Shown here piece after piece: positions 35,019 to 43,377 of a stretch of DNA of 64,000 bases. Origin of the DNA: Burkholderiales bacterium (GTDB lineage Bacteria > Pseudomonadota > Gammaproteobacteria > Burkholderiales > Casimicrobiaceae); NCBI GenBank assembly GCA_905339295.1, contig CAJPFI010000017.1, forward strand, positions 1-64,000. Reading direction: 5' to 3'. The position numbers were made by a program, and so were the translations under genes. The notes under the pieces were generated by a model. That model worked only from the letters and a program-made list of their open reading frames with translations, made no database searches and had not been told where the DNA came from. Every line of letters starts with the position of its first letter. Position 1 is the stretch's first letter.

Positions 35019-35969
35019 TCACTTGCCGCCGTCGGCGCTGCGTTTCTTCGCCCGCGGATGCGCCGCGTCATAGACCTTCGCGAGCGCCTGGAAGTCGAGG
35101 TGCGTGTAGACCTGCGTGCTCGCGATCGACGCGTGGCCCAGCATCTCCTGCACGGCGCGCAGGTCGCCCGACGACTGCAGCACGTGCGACGCGAACGAGT
35201 GGCGCAGCATGTGCGGGTGCACGTGTCGCCCCAGCCCCTGCTTCACCGCCCAGGCCGCGACCCGCTGCTCGATCGACCGCGTCGACAGCCTGCCGCCTCC
35301 GCGCCCGACGAACATCGCGGTCTCGCCGGGGCGCGCGATCGCCGCGCGCGCGGCGAGCCACGTGCGGATCGCGTCCAGCGCGGCGCGGCCGACCGGCACG
35401 ACGCGCTCCTTGGCGCCCTTGCCGATCACGCGCGCCTCGCCGCCCGCGAAGTCGACGCGCGCGACGTCGAGGCTGGCGAGCTCCGACAGGCGCAGGCCCG
35501 ACGAGTAGGCCAGCTCGAGGATCGCGCGGTCGCGCATCGCGAGCGGATCGTCGCCGGCGATCTCGACCAGCCGCGACGCTTCGTCGGGCGACAGCGCCGA
35601 CGGGAGGCGCCGCGCGGATTTCGGCGGCTTGAGGCCGGCCGTGGGATCCGCGTCGAGTCCGCGCCCGCGATCGAGCACGAAGCGATAGAGGCAGCGCCAC
35701 GCGGAGAGCATCCGCGCGAGCGAGCGCCCGGACAGTCCGCGTCCGTGCAGCGTCGCGAGGTGGCGCGCGAGCTCGGCGCGCGCGAGCGCCGTCAGCGGCC
35801 TTTCGCCCGCCAGCGCGGCGAGCACCGCGACGTCGCGCCGATACGCTTCGCGCGTCCGTGCGGGCCGCGCCGCAAGGTGCTCGTCGAACCGCGCCAGCAG
35901 GCGCGCATTCTCCGCCGACGCCACTGCCTCGGGCCGCGGCGCGGCGGCGGGCCGGGAGGCGCGGTCCAT
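35019..35969 (-). CDS. xerC: Tyrosine recombinase XerC
   Basis: A 316-aa tyrosine recombinase. The N-terminal SAM-like domain (about 20-110) is followed by the catalytic domain with the complete set: Arg in SSGLRLSEL near 167, Lys in VIGKGAKERVVP near 190, H-x-x-R in HPHMLRHSFASH near 262, His in LGHASI, and the Tyr nucleophile in STQVYTHLD near 294. XerC with XerD resolves chromosome dimers at dif. Its place after dapF-DUF484 is the usual xerC neighbourhood in proteobacteria, which favours XerC over a phage integrase, although it lies near a small island. Confidence 0.92.
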   Translation of the reverse strand: MDRASRPAAAPRPEAVASAENARLLARFDEHLAARPARTREAYRRDVAVLAALAGERPLTALARAELARHLATLHGRGLSGRSLARMLSAWRCLYRFVLDRGRGLDADPTAGLKPPKSARRLPSALSPDEASRLVEIAGDDPLAMRDRAILELAYSSGLRLSELASLDVARVDFAGGEARVIGKGAKERVVPVGRAALDAIRTWLAARAAIARPGETAMFVGRGGGRLSTRSIEQRVAAWAVKQGLGRHVHPHMLRHSFASHVLQSSGDLRAVQEMLGHASIASTQVYTHLDFQALAKVYDAAHPRAKKRSADGGK

Positions 35970-35979
35970 CGGCGTCGCG

Positions 35980-36633
35980 CTACCCGGGCGGCAGGTAGCG
36001 GGCCGTGGCCATGCTCGCGAGCTCGGCGAGCCTCACGAGGTAGACCGTGCCGATGCCGGCGCGGTAGCGTTCGGGGTCCCCGCTCGCGAGCGCGAGCACG
36101 CCGAACGTGTGCGACGTGCGCAGCGGAAGGAACGCGAACGAGCGCAGCGATTCGCCGTTGTCGAACCATTCGCGCGACTCGAACGGCGCCTCGGCGCCGC
36201 AGGCCGGCGCGGCCAGCGCGTCGGCCCACTCGCGCAGCTCGGACGAGGTGGCGGCGAGCTGCGGCAGGTAGGACCGCTCGGGGACGCGCCCCCACAGCCG
36301 CGCGGCGACGTCGGGCACGCCGAAGTCCTCCTTCAGGCTGTGGTCGAGGACGGCGAGCGTCGTCTCGAGGTCCGGCGAGGCGAAGAGCGCGAGCGTCGAG
36401 CGGTGGAGTTTCTCGCCGATCGCGTCGTTGTCGCGCCCGTTCGCGATCAGCTCGCGCAGCCGCCCTTCGAGGTCGGCGTTGCGCTCGCGCAGCGTCAGGA
36501 TCTGGCGCTCGGCGATCGGGATCGCGTGGCCGCCGTGCGGGTGCGGCACGAAGATCTCGGCGAGCACGTCGGCGTAATCCTCGAAGAACTTGGGATGCTG
36601 CTTCAGGTACTCGGCCACCGCCTTCGCGTCCAT
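35980..36633 (-). CDS. DUF484 family protein
   Basis: A 217-aa protein with the DUF484 N-terminus (YLKQHPKFFEDYADVLAEI), then HGGHAIPIAERQILTLRERN, and a GAF-like C-terminal domain (about 90-210). The start is ATG 36633; the stop lies 10 nt before the xerC start. The family is widespread between dapF and xerC in beta- and gammaproteobacteria and has no firmly established function. The GAF-like fold suggests small-molecule or protein sensing (inference). Confidence 0.9.
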   Translation of the reverse strand: MDAKAVAEYLKQHPKFFEDYADVLAEIFVPHPHGGHAIPIAERQILTLRERNADLEGRLRELIANGRDNDAIGEKLHRSTLALFASPDLETTLAVLDHSLKEDFGVPDVAARLWGRVPERSYLPQLAATSSELREWADALAAPACGAEAPFESREWFDNGESLRSFAFLPLRTSHTFGVLALASGDPERYRAGIGTVYLVRLAELASMATARYLPPG

Positions 36634-36713
36634 CCTCGCGTCCCGCCCCCTGTTGTCGCGGCCGCCGCAGCGATCGCGATCGTTGTCGTCGTCGCCGGTC
36701 CGCGCGCCGCGCG

Positions 36714-37556
36714 TCAGCCCGGCGGCGGCGTCCAGCGCCCTTCGAACACCGTCGTCGCGGACCCGGTCATCATCACCGGGGCGGCGTCGCCCGCCCACGC
36801 GACGGTCAGCTCCCCGCCGCGCACGCGCACCCGCACCTCGTGCGCCAGCAATCCGCGCCGGATGCCGGCGACGACCGCCGCGCAGGCGCCGCTGCCGCAT
36901 GCGAGCGTCTCGCCCGCGCCACGCTCCCACACCCGCAGCCGGATGGTAGCGCGATCGATCACCTGCATGTAGCCCGCGTTGACGCGATTCGGGAAGCGCG
37001 CGTGGCGCTCGATGCGCGGGCCCTGCGTCGTGACCGGCGCGGTCCCGACATCGTCCACCACCTGCACGGCGTGGGGATTGCCCATCGAGAGCGCGGAGAT
37101 CGTGACGACCGTCCCGTCGACGTCGAGCGGGTCGGTCGCGCCGCCCGATCCGCCGGCGAACGGCACCGCGTCGGCCGCGAAGCGCGGCACGCCCATGTCG
37201 ACGGTCACCTCGCCGTCGTCCCCGAGGCGCGGCGCGATGATCCCGCCGGCGGTCTCGACGCGGATCTCCCGCTTGTCGGTGAGTCCGCGCTCGCGCACGA
37301 ACCTGACGAAGCAGCGCGCGCCGTTGCCGCACTGCTCGACCTCGCCGCCGTCCGCGTTGAAGATCCGGTAGCGGAAGTCGACGTCGGGGCGCGTCGGCCG
37401 CTCGACCACGATCACCTGGTCGCAGCCCACGCCGAAGTGGCGGTCGGCGAGCGCGCGGATCTGCGGCGCCGTGAGCGTGAACGGGTGCGACGTCGCGTCG
37501 ACGACGACGAAGTCGTTGCCCAGCCCGTGCATCTTGGTGAACGCGAGCGGCGTCAC
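36714..37556 (-). CDS. dapF: Diaminopimelate epimerase DapF
   Basis: A 280-aa epimerase with both catalytic cysteines in place: [17 protein letters not shown] near residue 73 and [12 protein letters not shown] near 217. The opening [13 protein letters not shown] is also typical. It converts LL- to meso-diaminopimelate for lysine and peptidoglycan synthesis. The start is GTG at 37556, overlapping the stop of the LEA-type lipoprotein gene (GTGA). It forms an operon with DUF484 and xerC. Confidence 0.95.
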   Translation of the reverse strand: MTPLAFTKMHGLGNDFVVVDATSHPFTLTAPQIRALADRHFGVGCDQVIVVERPTRPDVDFRYRIFNADGGEVEQCGNGARCFVRFVRERGLTDKREIRVETAGGIIAPRLGDDGEVTVDMGVPRFAADAVPFAGGSGGATDPLDVDGTVVTISALSMGNPHAVQVVDDVGTAPVTTQGPRIERHARFPNRVNAGYMQVIDRATIRLRVWERGAGETLACGSGACAAVVAGIRRGLLAHEVRVRVRGGELTVAWAGDAAPVMMTGSATTVFEGRWTPPPG

Positions 37557-38005
37557 GGCCTGCCTGCCCCGGTTTCGCCGCGACGCCGGAACGCGAACCG
37601 GCGGCCGTCACCGAGCGTCGCCTCGCCCGCGACCTCGTAGCGAAGCGTGCGTCCGCTCCCGATCGCGCGTCCCACGCCCGCGAGCGTCGCCGCCGCGTCG
37701 CCCCGCGCCGCGAGCGTCACCGTGGCCGTCCCGTTGGCCGGCAGCATGACCGGCGCGGCGAGCGTCGCCTCCGCGACACGCTCGCCCTCGAGCGACACGC
37801 TCGCCACGAGCGCCTCCAGCGGCACGTCGACGGCGTTCGGATTGGCCAGCACGAGGTCGACCGTCATCCGCACCTCCGGCAGCGCGAGGCGCAGGTCGCG
37901 CACGCCCGCGGCGGTGACCTCGGGCGCCACGAGGCGGGGTCCGAAGGCCGCGCACGCGGCGAGCAGCGGGGTCAGTACCAGCGAGGCTGCCAGGCGCAGC
38001 GTCAC
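37553..38005 (-). CDS. LEA type 2 / WHy-domain lipoprotein
   Basis: A 150-aa predicted lipoprotein. The signal sequence ends in the lipobox LLAAC (Cys at about residue 18), followed by a WHy/LEA14-like beta-sandwich ([20 protein letters not shown], then [19 protein letters not shown]). Such proteins are linked to stress protection and occur beside dapF in betaproteobacteria. The start is GTG at 38005 and overlaps the stop of the upstream RelE/ParE-type toxin gene (GTGA), so the toxin-antitoxin pair appears coupled to this housekeeping operon. Its end overlaps dapF in the same way. Confidence 0.85.
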   Translation of the reverse strand: MTLRLAASLVLTPLLAACAAFGPRLVAPEVTAAGVRDLRLALPEVRMTVDLVLANPNAVDVPLEALVASVSLEGERVAEATLAAPVMLPANGTATVTLAARGDAAATLAGVGRAIGSGRTLRYEVAGEATLGDGRRFAFRRRGETGAGRP

Positions 38006-38412
38006 GACCGCCTCCGCGTGGGCTCACGGTTTGCCTGCCAGTACCCGTCGAAGTCGAACGACAGCTCGCGGCAATGGCGGATCGCCAGCATGTGGACGAC
38101 GGGAGGGCGCGCCACGGGGTCGAGTGCGTAGAGCATCGGGTAGTCGCCGGCGAGGTACTCGCGCAGGTCGAGGCCAGGGATCCGTCGTCGCAGGTTCGCC
38201 ATCCGGTCGGCCGCTTCCACCGATCGGGGCGCGCGGGCGAGAAAGTCGCGCCCCAGCCTCGGATGCCGCTCGAGTCTCGCGACCACGAGTTGGAGCTCGT
38301 CGAGGAGCTTGGCGATGCCCCGTGGCGCGCTCCGCTCACGCCACCACGTCTCGATGGCGGCGAGGTTCGCTTCGAAGTTGGCGGTGAAGCGAACAGTCGC
38401 CCCGGCGACCAT
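38002..38412 (-). CDS. RelE/ParE family toxin of a type II toxin-antitoxin pair
   Basis: A 136-aa protein of the RelE/ParE fold: an N-terminal strand (ATVRFTANFEANL) with a helix pair (IETWWRER...LLDELQLVVARLERHP), then LGRDFLARAP and C-terminal strands with the family's DYPMLYAL and VVHMLAIRHCRELSFDF segments. The ATG at 38412 is 7 nt after the antitoxin stop. It is longer than the usual 90-110 aa. It may act on ribosome-bound mRNA (RelE) or on gyrase (ParE); sequence alone does not decide. Its stop overlaps the start of the LEA-type lipoprotein gene. Confidence 0.82.
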   Translation of the reverse strand: MVAGATVRFTANFEANLAAIETWWRERSAPRGIAKLLDELQLVVARLERHPRLGRDFLARAPRSVEAADRMANLRRRIPGLDLREYLAGDYPMLYALDPVARPPVVHMLAIRHCRELSFDFDGYWQANREPTRRRS

Positions 38413-38419
38413 GCGGAAC

Positions 38420-38743
38420 TCAACGCTTGCGCGCGCCTCGCCGCGACGCGGACGCCTGCGCTTCCCGCCGCTCGAGCTCCGCCAATACGATGCGCGCGTC
38501 GCGGGTTCGCCCCGCTTCGACGTCCGATAGCCCCTTCTCGACCTCGTCAAGCAGAACCAGGTGGATGCGCTCCCGCTCCAGCCGGTGGTAGTAGTCGAGC
38601 CGATCCGCATCGATCAGCGCGACGTAGCTCTCACCGTTCTTCGTGATGATCTTCTCGGCGCCGGCCTTCACCTCGTCCGCCAGCTCGGATAGGTTCGCGC
38701 GCGCCTGCGTCAGCGGAACAATGTCGGAAGCGGTGAGCGGCAT
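38420..38743 (-). CDS. Phd/YefM family antitoxin
   Basis: A 107-aa antitoxin from ATG 38743. The N-terminal half is the Phd/YefM DNA-binding fold: ASDIVPLTQARANLSELADE followed by IITKNGESYVALIDADRLDY. The C-terminal half is charged and helical (LDEVEKGLSDVEAGRT) and should bind the toxin encoded next. The spacing to the toxin (7 nt) and gene order (antitoxin first) are typical. A TGTACA-type palindrome lies 28 nt upstream, consistent with autorepression. Some 40 codons of Arg/Ala-rich tail make it slightly longer than usual. Confidence 0.85.
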   Translation of the reverse strand: MPLTASDIVPLTQARANLSELADEVKAGAEKIITKNGESYVALIDADRLDYYHRLERERIHLVLLDEVEKGLSDVEAGRTRDARIVLAELERREAQASASRRGARKR

Positions 38744-38771
38744 GTCGGCAGCGACGGGAAAGGCGTGAATT

Positions 38772-38806
38772 CTGTACAGAGTACAGGTGCCCCGTCGAAC
38801 CGTCAA
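38772..38806 (-). promoter_or_regulatory. Toxin-antitoxin operator (TGTACA palindrome) and -35-like element
   Basis: ctgtac-aga-gtacag (38772-38786) is a perfect 6-3-6 palindrome containing TGTACA, the core bound by YefM-type antitoxins in E. coli. On the minus strand a TTGACG hexamer (38806-38801) is followed after 17 bp by TACTCT (38783-38778), inside the palindrome. Antitoxin binding would therefore cover the presumed -10. Confidence 0.55.
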
Positions 38807-38910
38807 TGCCAGGCGCACCCGGATACTGCTCGACGAGCCAAACCGGGCGGGAGTCAGGCGTGCAACTTGCTTCACCCGGGTTTCCTGTTTGAATCGGTGC
38901 CCGCGCTGTT

Positions 38911-38968
38911 GATTTGCACCGAAATCTGACCCACTTTCAGGGGTGATTTGCGTCGAAGTTTGACCCAC
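38911..38968. repeat. Two 24-bp direct repeats resembling IS21-family ends
   Basis: Copies at 38911-38934 and 38945-38968 share 20 of 24 bases and both contain gatttgc...tgacccac. Arrays with the TGACCCAC core occur at the ends of IS21-family elements as transposase-binding repeats (from memory). No istA or istB gene is present in the window, so this looks like a solitary end or remnant. Confidence 0.5.
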
Positions 38969-39037
38969 GTATAGACACTGTCCTGCTCGGGGTGCTGAGC
39001 GAGAGAAGGAGTGACACAACAGGGGCAGGAGACGAAA

Positions 39038-39265
39038 ATGACGATCTATATCGAGCGGCAATCTGGACAAACGGTCGAGCACCCGACGCACTGGATCTAC
39101 GGGCAGTCGTCTACCACGCTGTCGATTGCCGCCAACGAGGTGCAGGCGGATGATGTGCGTGATCACGCAGTTCCCAGCGCGACGCCGGCGTCCCTGTGGA
39201 ACGGCGTCTACTACATGCTGGAACTCGGCGACCTGCCGCCCGGCGTCCGCGTGGTCAAGACGTGA
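39038..39265 (+). CDS. Small hypothetical protein of the island
   Basis: A 75-aa protein from ATG 39038, supported by an AGGAG ribosome-binding sequence 7 nt upstream. The sequence (MTIYIERQSGQTVEHPTHWI ...) is polar, of mixed alpha/beta composition, without signal peptide or membrane helix. The stop overlaps the GTG start of the following HTH gene (GTGA), so the two are probably translated together. I do not recognise the family; small gene pairs of this kind are typical of phage or integrative elements. Confidence 0.6.
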   Translation: MTIYIERQSGQTVEHPTHWIYGQSSTTLSIAANEVQADDVRDHAVPSATPASLWNGVYYMLELGDLPPGVRVVKT

Positions 39266-39477
39266 CCACCCACCCCAATCGCCGCGTCTGGCGCGGCGAG
39301 CAGCCGCCAACCCCGGACGCGATCCGGGATTGGCGGCGCGAACGAGGGCTGTCGGCCAGCCAGGCGGCAGCCCTCGTCCACTCCACGCAGCGCGTGTGGC
39401 AGAAGTGGGAGGCGGGCGAGCGGCGGATGCACCCTGCGATGTGGGAGCTAGCTAAACTGAAAGCACCGAATGGCTAA
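39262..39477 (+). CDS. Small XRE-like helix-turn-helix protein
   Basis: A 71-aa protein whose GTG start overlaps the preceding gene (GTGA). Residues about 18-58 form a helix-turn-helix of the XRE/Cro type: IRDWRRERGLSASQAAALVH, then STQRVWQKWEAGERRMHPAM, where SASQAAALV and RVWQKWEAG are helices 2 and 3. It probably regulates the small island. The stop codon is followed by lower-GC DNA and the convergent truncated gene. Confidence 0.7.
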   Translation: MTTHPNRRVWRGEQPPTPDAIRDWRRERGLSASQAAALVHSTQRVWQKWEAGERRMHPAMWELAKLKAPNG

Positions 39478-39518
39478 TGTTAACGATTACGCCGACGAAG
39501 GCAACATGCTTTTCGATG

Positions 39519-40457
39519 TCAACGATATTGATCGTCCTGGTATCCCAAAAGTCCGGCTAACCCGAGGCCGCCGGCCCCAAGAGTCAGGCCAGAAAGCCCC
39601 TTGTGTAGCGGGTCAAATTTTGCCCTTTCGGCGTCCCGAGCGATCCCCGGATCGAGAATAGCTATCAACTCGGAGGGGTTCTTCCCTGACAGTGAAACGA
39701 CGCCGTTGGCAATGATCACTGCGTCATGTCCTTCCGCGCGCGCGTCCATCAACAACCCAGCTAGAAAACGCTGTCCGTTTTCGCTCCTGATAGGCGGAAG
39801 ATTTTTGCTCCACTGAATGTGTTTCGGATTATTTGGCGCAGCCGCGACGCGCATAACACTCCCGCCGCCAGTCGCGGCATTCTTCGCAAACTCGCCGGCA
39901 TCGTCGATGCTGCGCGTCGCAAAAAACGCCTCGCGCGCTGCCGGCGTCCCCGTTGTGTTCCCGTACTTCGATGGGTCTATCTTGTCGAACTTTTGTGATC
40001 CGCCGTGCCACCAATCTATATCGTACTTTTGCGCCTCGGCCCGCGCCAATCTGGCCGCGTCGTCCATCGGGAGCGACCGTGATCGCGCCCGAAGGGCTTC
40101 CGCTATAGCTTTTCGTTTGTTTACCTTCTGAGCCTTAACCTTCGGACCTGGTGATAACAGCCCGCCAAGGAGCTCCACGCCCACTTCCGGCAAGCTATCG
40201 CCGACGCCGAGCAGATCGGACAGATGCGCACTAGTGCCGAGTACGTTTGAGGGATCGACCATCTCCGGCAATTGATCGGTGCCGAGCAGCCCTGGCTTGT
40301 GCCCGCCATACCCATAGCCAGCACGCGCGAGGTTAGCCAGATTCACGGCCGTATCCATCGGCCAGCCGAGCAGGCCGCCGATGACGCCGGATGCGCCGGC
40401 ATTGTAGCTATCCGGGGTGAGAGAGGGAGCTACAACGAGGCGGGTCCGGGCGGGCAA
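39519..40457 (-). pseudogene. 5'-truncated phage/ICE polyvalent-type protein with ADP-ribosyltransferase-like domain
   Basis: About 305 codons without a credible start: the frame opens inside a hairpin (a TTG in its loop) and family-like sequence appears immediately (SLTPDSYNAGASGVIGGLLG). The middle (DIDWWHGGSQKFDKIDPSKY, then AAREAFFATRSIDDAGEFAK) resembles the ART-like domain of polyvalent proteins of phages and conjugative elements, where H-G starts the NAD-binding strand. Codon use and GC content are clearly lower than in neighbours, a sign of transfer. It is interpreted as the C-terminal part of a larger protein whose 5' portion was lost at the hairpin boundary. Confidence 0.55.
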
Positions 40458-40477
40458 GCCCGCCCGGACCCGCCTCG
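40436..40477. repeat. Perfect 20-bp inverted repeat with a 2-nt loop
   Basis: The arm 40436-40455 (cgaggcgggtccgggcgggc) is exactly complementary to 40458-40477, with only aa between. It lies 133 nt beyond the ychF stop and could end the rplY-pth-ychF transcript, although only a weak T-run follows on the minus strand. It coincides with the point where the island's truncated gene loses its 5' end. Confidence 0.75.
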
Positions 40478-40609
40478 GCGCGCTCGCGCGCGCGCCATCA
40501 GGAAGTTTCGCTTTGCAGAACGGCGGAATTCGCGGCTCGTCTCTCGGGTCGCGCGTGATTGCGGCTCACGAACACCAGGACCGAATGTCCGAGGTCGAAC
40601 TGCGCCCGT

Positions 40610-41704
40610 TCACACGTTGAACCGGAAGTGCATCACGTCACCGTCGCGCAGGACGTAGTCCTTCCCCTCGAGGCGCATCCTGCCCGCCTCCTTGGCGCCG
40701 TGCTCGCCCTTGAAGGCGACGTAGTCGGCGAACGCGATCGTCTCGGCGCGGATGAAGCCCTTCTCGAAGTCGGTGTGGATGGCGCCGGCCGCCTGGGGGG
40801 CGGTGGCGCCGACGGGCACCGTCCACGCACGGACTTCCTTCGGGCCGGCGGTGAAGAAGGTCTGCAGGCCCAGGAGCCTGTAGCCCGCGTGGATCACCCG
40901 GTCGAGCCCCGGCTCCGCCAGGCCCAGGTCGTCGAGGAAGGCCTGCCTGTCGCCTCCCTCGAGGTCCGCGATCTCGGCCTCGATCGCCGCGCACACCGGC
41001 ACGACCGGCGCGCCCTCGTTCGCGGCGTGGTCCTCGACGGCCGCGAGCAGCGGGTTGTCGCGGAAGCCGCGCTCCGCGACGTTCGCCACGTACATCGTCG
41101 GCTTCATCGTGAGCAGGAAGTACGGCTTCAGCAGCGCGCGCTCCTCGTCGTCGAGATCGGCGGCGCGCGCCGGCCGGCCATGGTCCAGCGTCTTCAGCAC
41201 CTTCGTCAGCGCCTCGAGGAGCCGTTTCGCCTCCTTGTCGCCGCCGGCACGCGCGAGCTTCTCGACCTTGGCGATCTGCTTGTCGACCGCCGCGAGGTCG
41301 GCGAGCGCCAGCTCGGTGTTGATCGTCTCGATGTCCGAGACCGGGTTCACCCTGCCCGTCACGTGCACGACGTTCGGATCCTCGAAGCAGCGCACCACGT
41401 GCGCGATCGCGTCGGTCTCGCGGATCGTGGCGAGGAACTGGTTGCCGAGGCCTTCGCCCTTCGACGCGCCGGCGACGAGCCCCGCGATGTCGACGAACTC
41501 GACGACCGCCGGGATCACCTTCTCGGGCTTCGCGATCGCCGCGAGCTGCGCGAGCCGCGGATCGGGCACCTCGACGACGCCGACGTTGGGCTCGATCGTG
41601 CAGAACGGGTAGTTCTCCGCCGCGATGCCGGCGCGCGTGAGCGCGTTGAAGAGCGTCGACTTGCCCACGTTCGGCAGGCCGACGATGCCGCATTTGAGGC
41701 TCAT
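40610..41704 (-). CDS. ychF: Redox-responsive ATPase YchF (OLA1 family)
   Basis: A 364-aa protein of standard YchF length. The P-loop [15 protein letters not shown] is near residues 8-22 and G3 is [19 protein letters not shown]. The G4 position carries the atypical N-x-x-E expected for ATP preference (YVANVAERG). The C-terminal TGS domain ends [15 protein letters not shown]. YchF/OLA1 binds ribosomes and acts in stress and redox control. The ATG overlaps the pth stop by four bases; pth-ychF is a highly conserved pair. Confidence 0.96.
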   Translation of the reverse strand: MSLKCGIVGLPNVGKSTLFNALTRAGIAAENYPFCTIEPNVGVVEVPDPRLAQLAAIAKPEKVIPAVVEFVDIAGLVAGASKGEGLGNQFLATIRETDAIAHVVRCFEDPNVVHVTGRVNPVSDIETINTELALADLAAVDKQIAKVEKLARAGGDKEAKRLLEALTKVLKTLDHGRPARAADLDDEERALLKPYFLLTMKPTMYVANVAERGFRDNPLLAAVEDHAANEGAPVVPVCAAIEAEIADLEGGDRQAFLDDLGLAEPGLDRVIHAGYRLLGLQTFFTAGPKEVRAWTVPVGATAPQAAGAIHTDFEKGFIRAETIAFADYVAFKGEHGAKEAGRMRLEGKDYVLRDGDVMHFRFNV

Positions 41705-42294
41705 GGCGTGTCCCTGGTGTGCAGCTGCATCATCGCGCGCTCGAAGTCGCCGGCCGCGATCGCGGGCCATGCGTCGAGCGCGCGGTCGATCGCGCCGCGG
41801 ATCGCGTCGCGCTCGTCGCCGCGCGGCGGCTTGAGCACGTAGTCGACGACCTGCTGCCGGGGAGTGTCCGAATCGCGCGGGTGGCCGATCCCGATGCGCA
41901 GGCGCCAGAACCCGGGCGTCGCGAGGTGCGCCCGGACGTCCTTGAGCCCGTTGTGGCCCGCCACGCCGCCGCCCAGCTTGAGCTTCACGCCGCCCGCGGG
42001 CAGGTCGAGCTCGTCGTGCACGACGAGGATCTCCTCCGGCGCGATGTCGAGGAAGCGCGCGAGCGCGCCGACGCTGCGCCCGGACTCGTTCATGTACGTC
42101 GCCGGCTTGACGAGGCGCACTTCGCCGACGCGCGCGACGTCCCCGGAGTAGCGCGCGTGCGGCGCGAACGTCGCGCCGAGTCTCGCGGCGAGCGCGTCGG
42201 CGTACCAGTAACCCGCGTTGTGGCGCGTGCGCTCGTAGCCGCGCCCCGGATTGCCCAGGCCGGCGACGAGGCGAATCGGTGCGGAAGCAGCCAT
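41701..42294 (-). CDS. pth: Peptidyl-tRNA hydrolase
   Basis: A 197-aa Pth enzyme. It opens [20 protein letters not shown], with the catalytic His in RHNAG near residue 25. Also present are [30 protein letters not shown] and GHNGLKDV near 113. It recycles peptidyl-tRNAs released from stalled ribosomes. The stop overlaps the ychF start (ATGA) and the gene follows rplY by 93 nt. Confidence 0.96.
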   Translation of the reverse strand: MAASAPIRLVAGLGNPGRGYERTRHNAGYWYADALAARLGATFAPHARYSGDVARVGEVRLVKPATYMNESGRSVGALARFLDIAPEEILVVHDELDLPAGGVKLKLGGGVAGHNGLKDVRAHLATPGFWRLRIGIGHPRDSDTPRQQVVDYVLKPPRGDERDAIRGAIDRALDAWPAIAAGDFERAMMQLHTRDTP

Positions 42295-42387
42295 CGGGTG
42301 GGCGGGCGCGGAAGCGGACCGGCCGCAACGAAAGGGCCCGCCGGCTTGCGGCTCGGCGGGCCCCGTCTCGCGGTCGGACCGGACGCG

Positions 42388-43089
42388 CTACTTCTTCTTC
42401 TCGTCCTTCTTGTCGCCGGCCTTCGCCTCGGGGGCCTTCGCCTCCGCGGGCTTCGCCTCGGCGACAGGGGCGGCGACGGCGGCGGCCGCGCCTTCCGCCG
42501 GCACCTCCTCGGTCTCGACGATCGCCTTCGGCACCACCGCGGTCGCGACGACCGGGTCCTTGCCATGCGTCACCACGGCGACGCCCTGCGGGAGCCTGAG
42601 GTCCGACGACTTGAACGCATGGCCGGTCTCGAGCGCCGAGAGGTCGACCTCGATGAACTCCGGCAGGTCCTTCGGCAGGCACACGACGTCGATTTCGTTC
42701 ATCACGTGGTTGACGACCGCGCCGCCGAGCTTCACCGCGGGCGACAGCTCGGCCTTCGTGAAGTGCAGCGGGACCTTCATGTGGATCTTCTTGTTCTCGT
42801 CGACGCGCTGGAAGTCGACGTGCAGCACCTGCGGCCGGTACGGGTGCATCTGCACGTCGCGCAGCAGGACCTTCTGCGCGGCGTCGCCGAGCTTCATCGT
42901 CAGGATCGACGCGTGGAACGCCTCGTTCCTGAGCGCGTGGACGAGCGCGTTGTGGTCGAGCTCGATCGGCGTGGGAGCGACGGTGCCGCCGTAGACGATG
43001 CCGGGGGCCTTGCCGCTCAGGCGCAGGCGCCGCGCCGCGCCGCGGCCTTCGCCTTCGCGCGGGAAGGCGGTGAATTCGATCGATGCCAT
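42388..43089 (-). CDS. rplY: 50S ribosomal protein L25 (Ctc form)
   Basis: A 233-aa long-form L25/general-stress protein Ctc. The L25 domain (about 1-95) starts [20 protein letters not shown] and includes [20 protein letters not shown]. The TL5 C-terminal domain (about 96-190) includes [19 protein letters not shown]. The last 45 residues are an Ala/Lys/Glu-rich tail. The ATG at 43089 has a strong ribosome-binding site (AAGGAGT). It binds 5S rRNA. Confidence 0.95.
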   Translation of the reverse strand: MASIEFTAFPREGEGRGAARRLRLSGKAPGIVYGGTVAPTPIELDHNALVHALRNEAFHASILTMKLGDAAQKVLLRDVQMHPYRPQVLHVDFQRVDENKKIHMKVPLHFTKAELSPAVKLGGAVVNHVMNEIDVVCLPKDLPEFIEVDLSALETGHAFKSSDLRLPQGVAVVTHGKDPVVATAVVPKAIVETEEVPAEGAAAAVAAPVAEAKPAEAKAPEAKAGDKKDEKKK

Positions 43090-43264
43090 CGTTGCGACTC
43101 CTTCTTCGTGTCTGCGGCCTTCCGGCCCGGCGTCGAGCGCCTGCCGGTCGTCCGCGGGTGGCACCCGGCCGACTCGCCGGGAAAGCCTTGAATGATAACC
43201 GGATTTGCGCGCTCACCGCAAATCGCGCCGCCCCCTCGCCCCTGCCGCCCCTCACCCCGGTGCT

Positions 43265-43283
43265 TTCCCCGCGAGGCGGGGAG
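43265..43283. repeat. GC-rich hairpin in the rplY-SDR gap
   Basis: ttccccgc-gag-gcggggag forms a 6-bp perfect stem (ccccgc/gcgggg) with a 3-nt loop and further imperfect pairing. It sits in a C/T-rich then G/A-rich context (cctcaccccgg...ggagaggga), a pattern seen in dispersed intergenic repeats of betaproteobacteria. It may end the SDR transcript. Confidence 0.4.
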
Positions 43284-43377
43284 AGGGAGTTCCAGCCCGC
43301 GGCGTGCCGGCGCTCGATGCACCACCCCAGGAATCGCAGGCGCTACTGATCCCCGACGTCGGACCCCTGGTCCTTGG

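Larger units (their letters stand above)
38744..39037. other. Intergenic region of the 38-40.5 kb island
   Basis: This 294-bp gap holds the toxin-antitoxin operator (38772-38786) and two IS21-like repeats (38911-38968). The rest shows no coding pattern on either strand. It is visibly less GC-rich than the flanking housekeeping genes. Confidence 0.6.

Noticed and set aside
35019-35969. XerC as the integrase of the nearby island
   Set aside because: Its position after dapF and DUF484 is the conserved chromosomal xerC locus, and no attachment-site repeats were seen around the island.
39470-39661. Short plus-strand frame of 63 codons after the XRE-like gene
   Set aside because: It lies mostly antisense to the truncated ART-like gene, has no ribosome-binding site and no recognisable fold.
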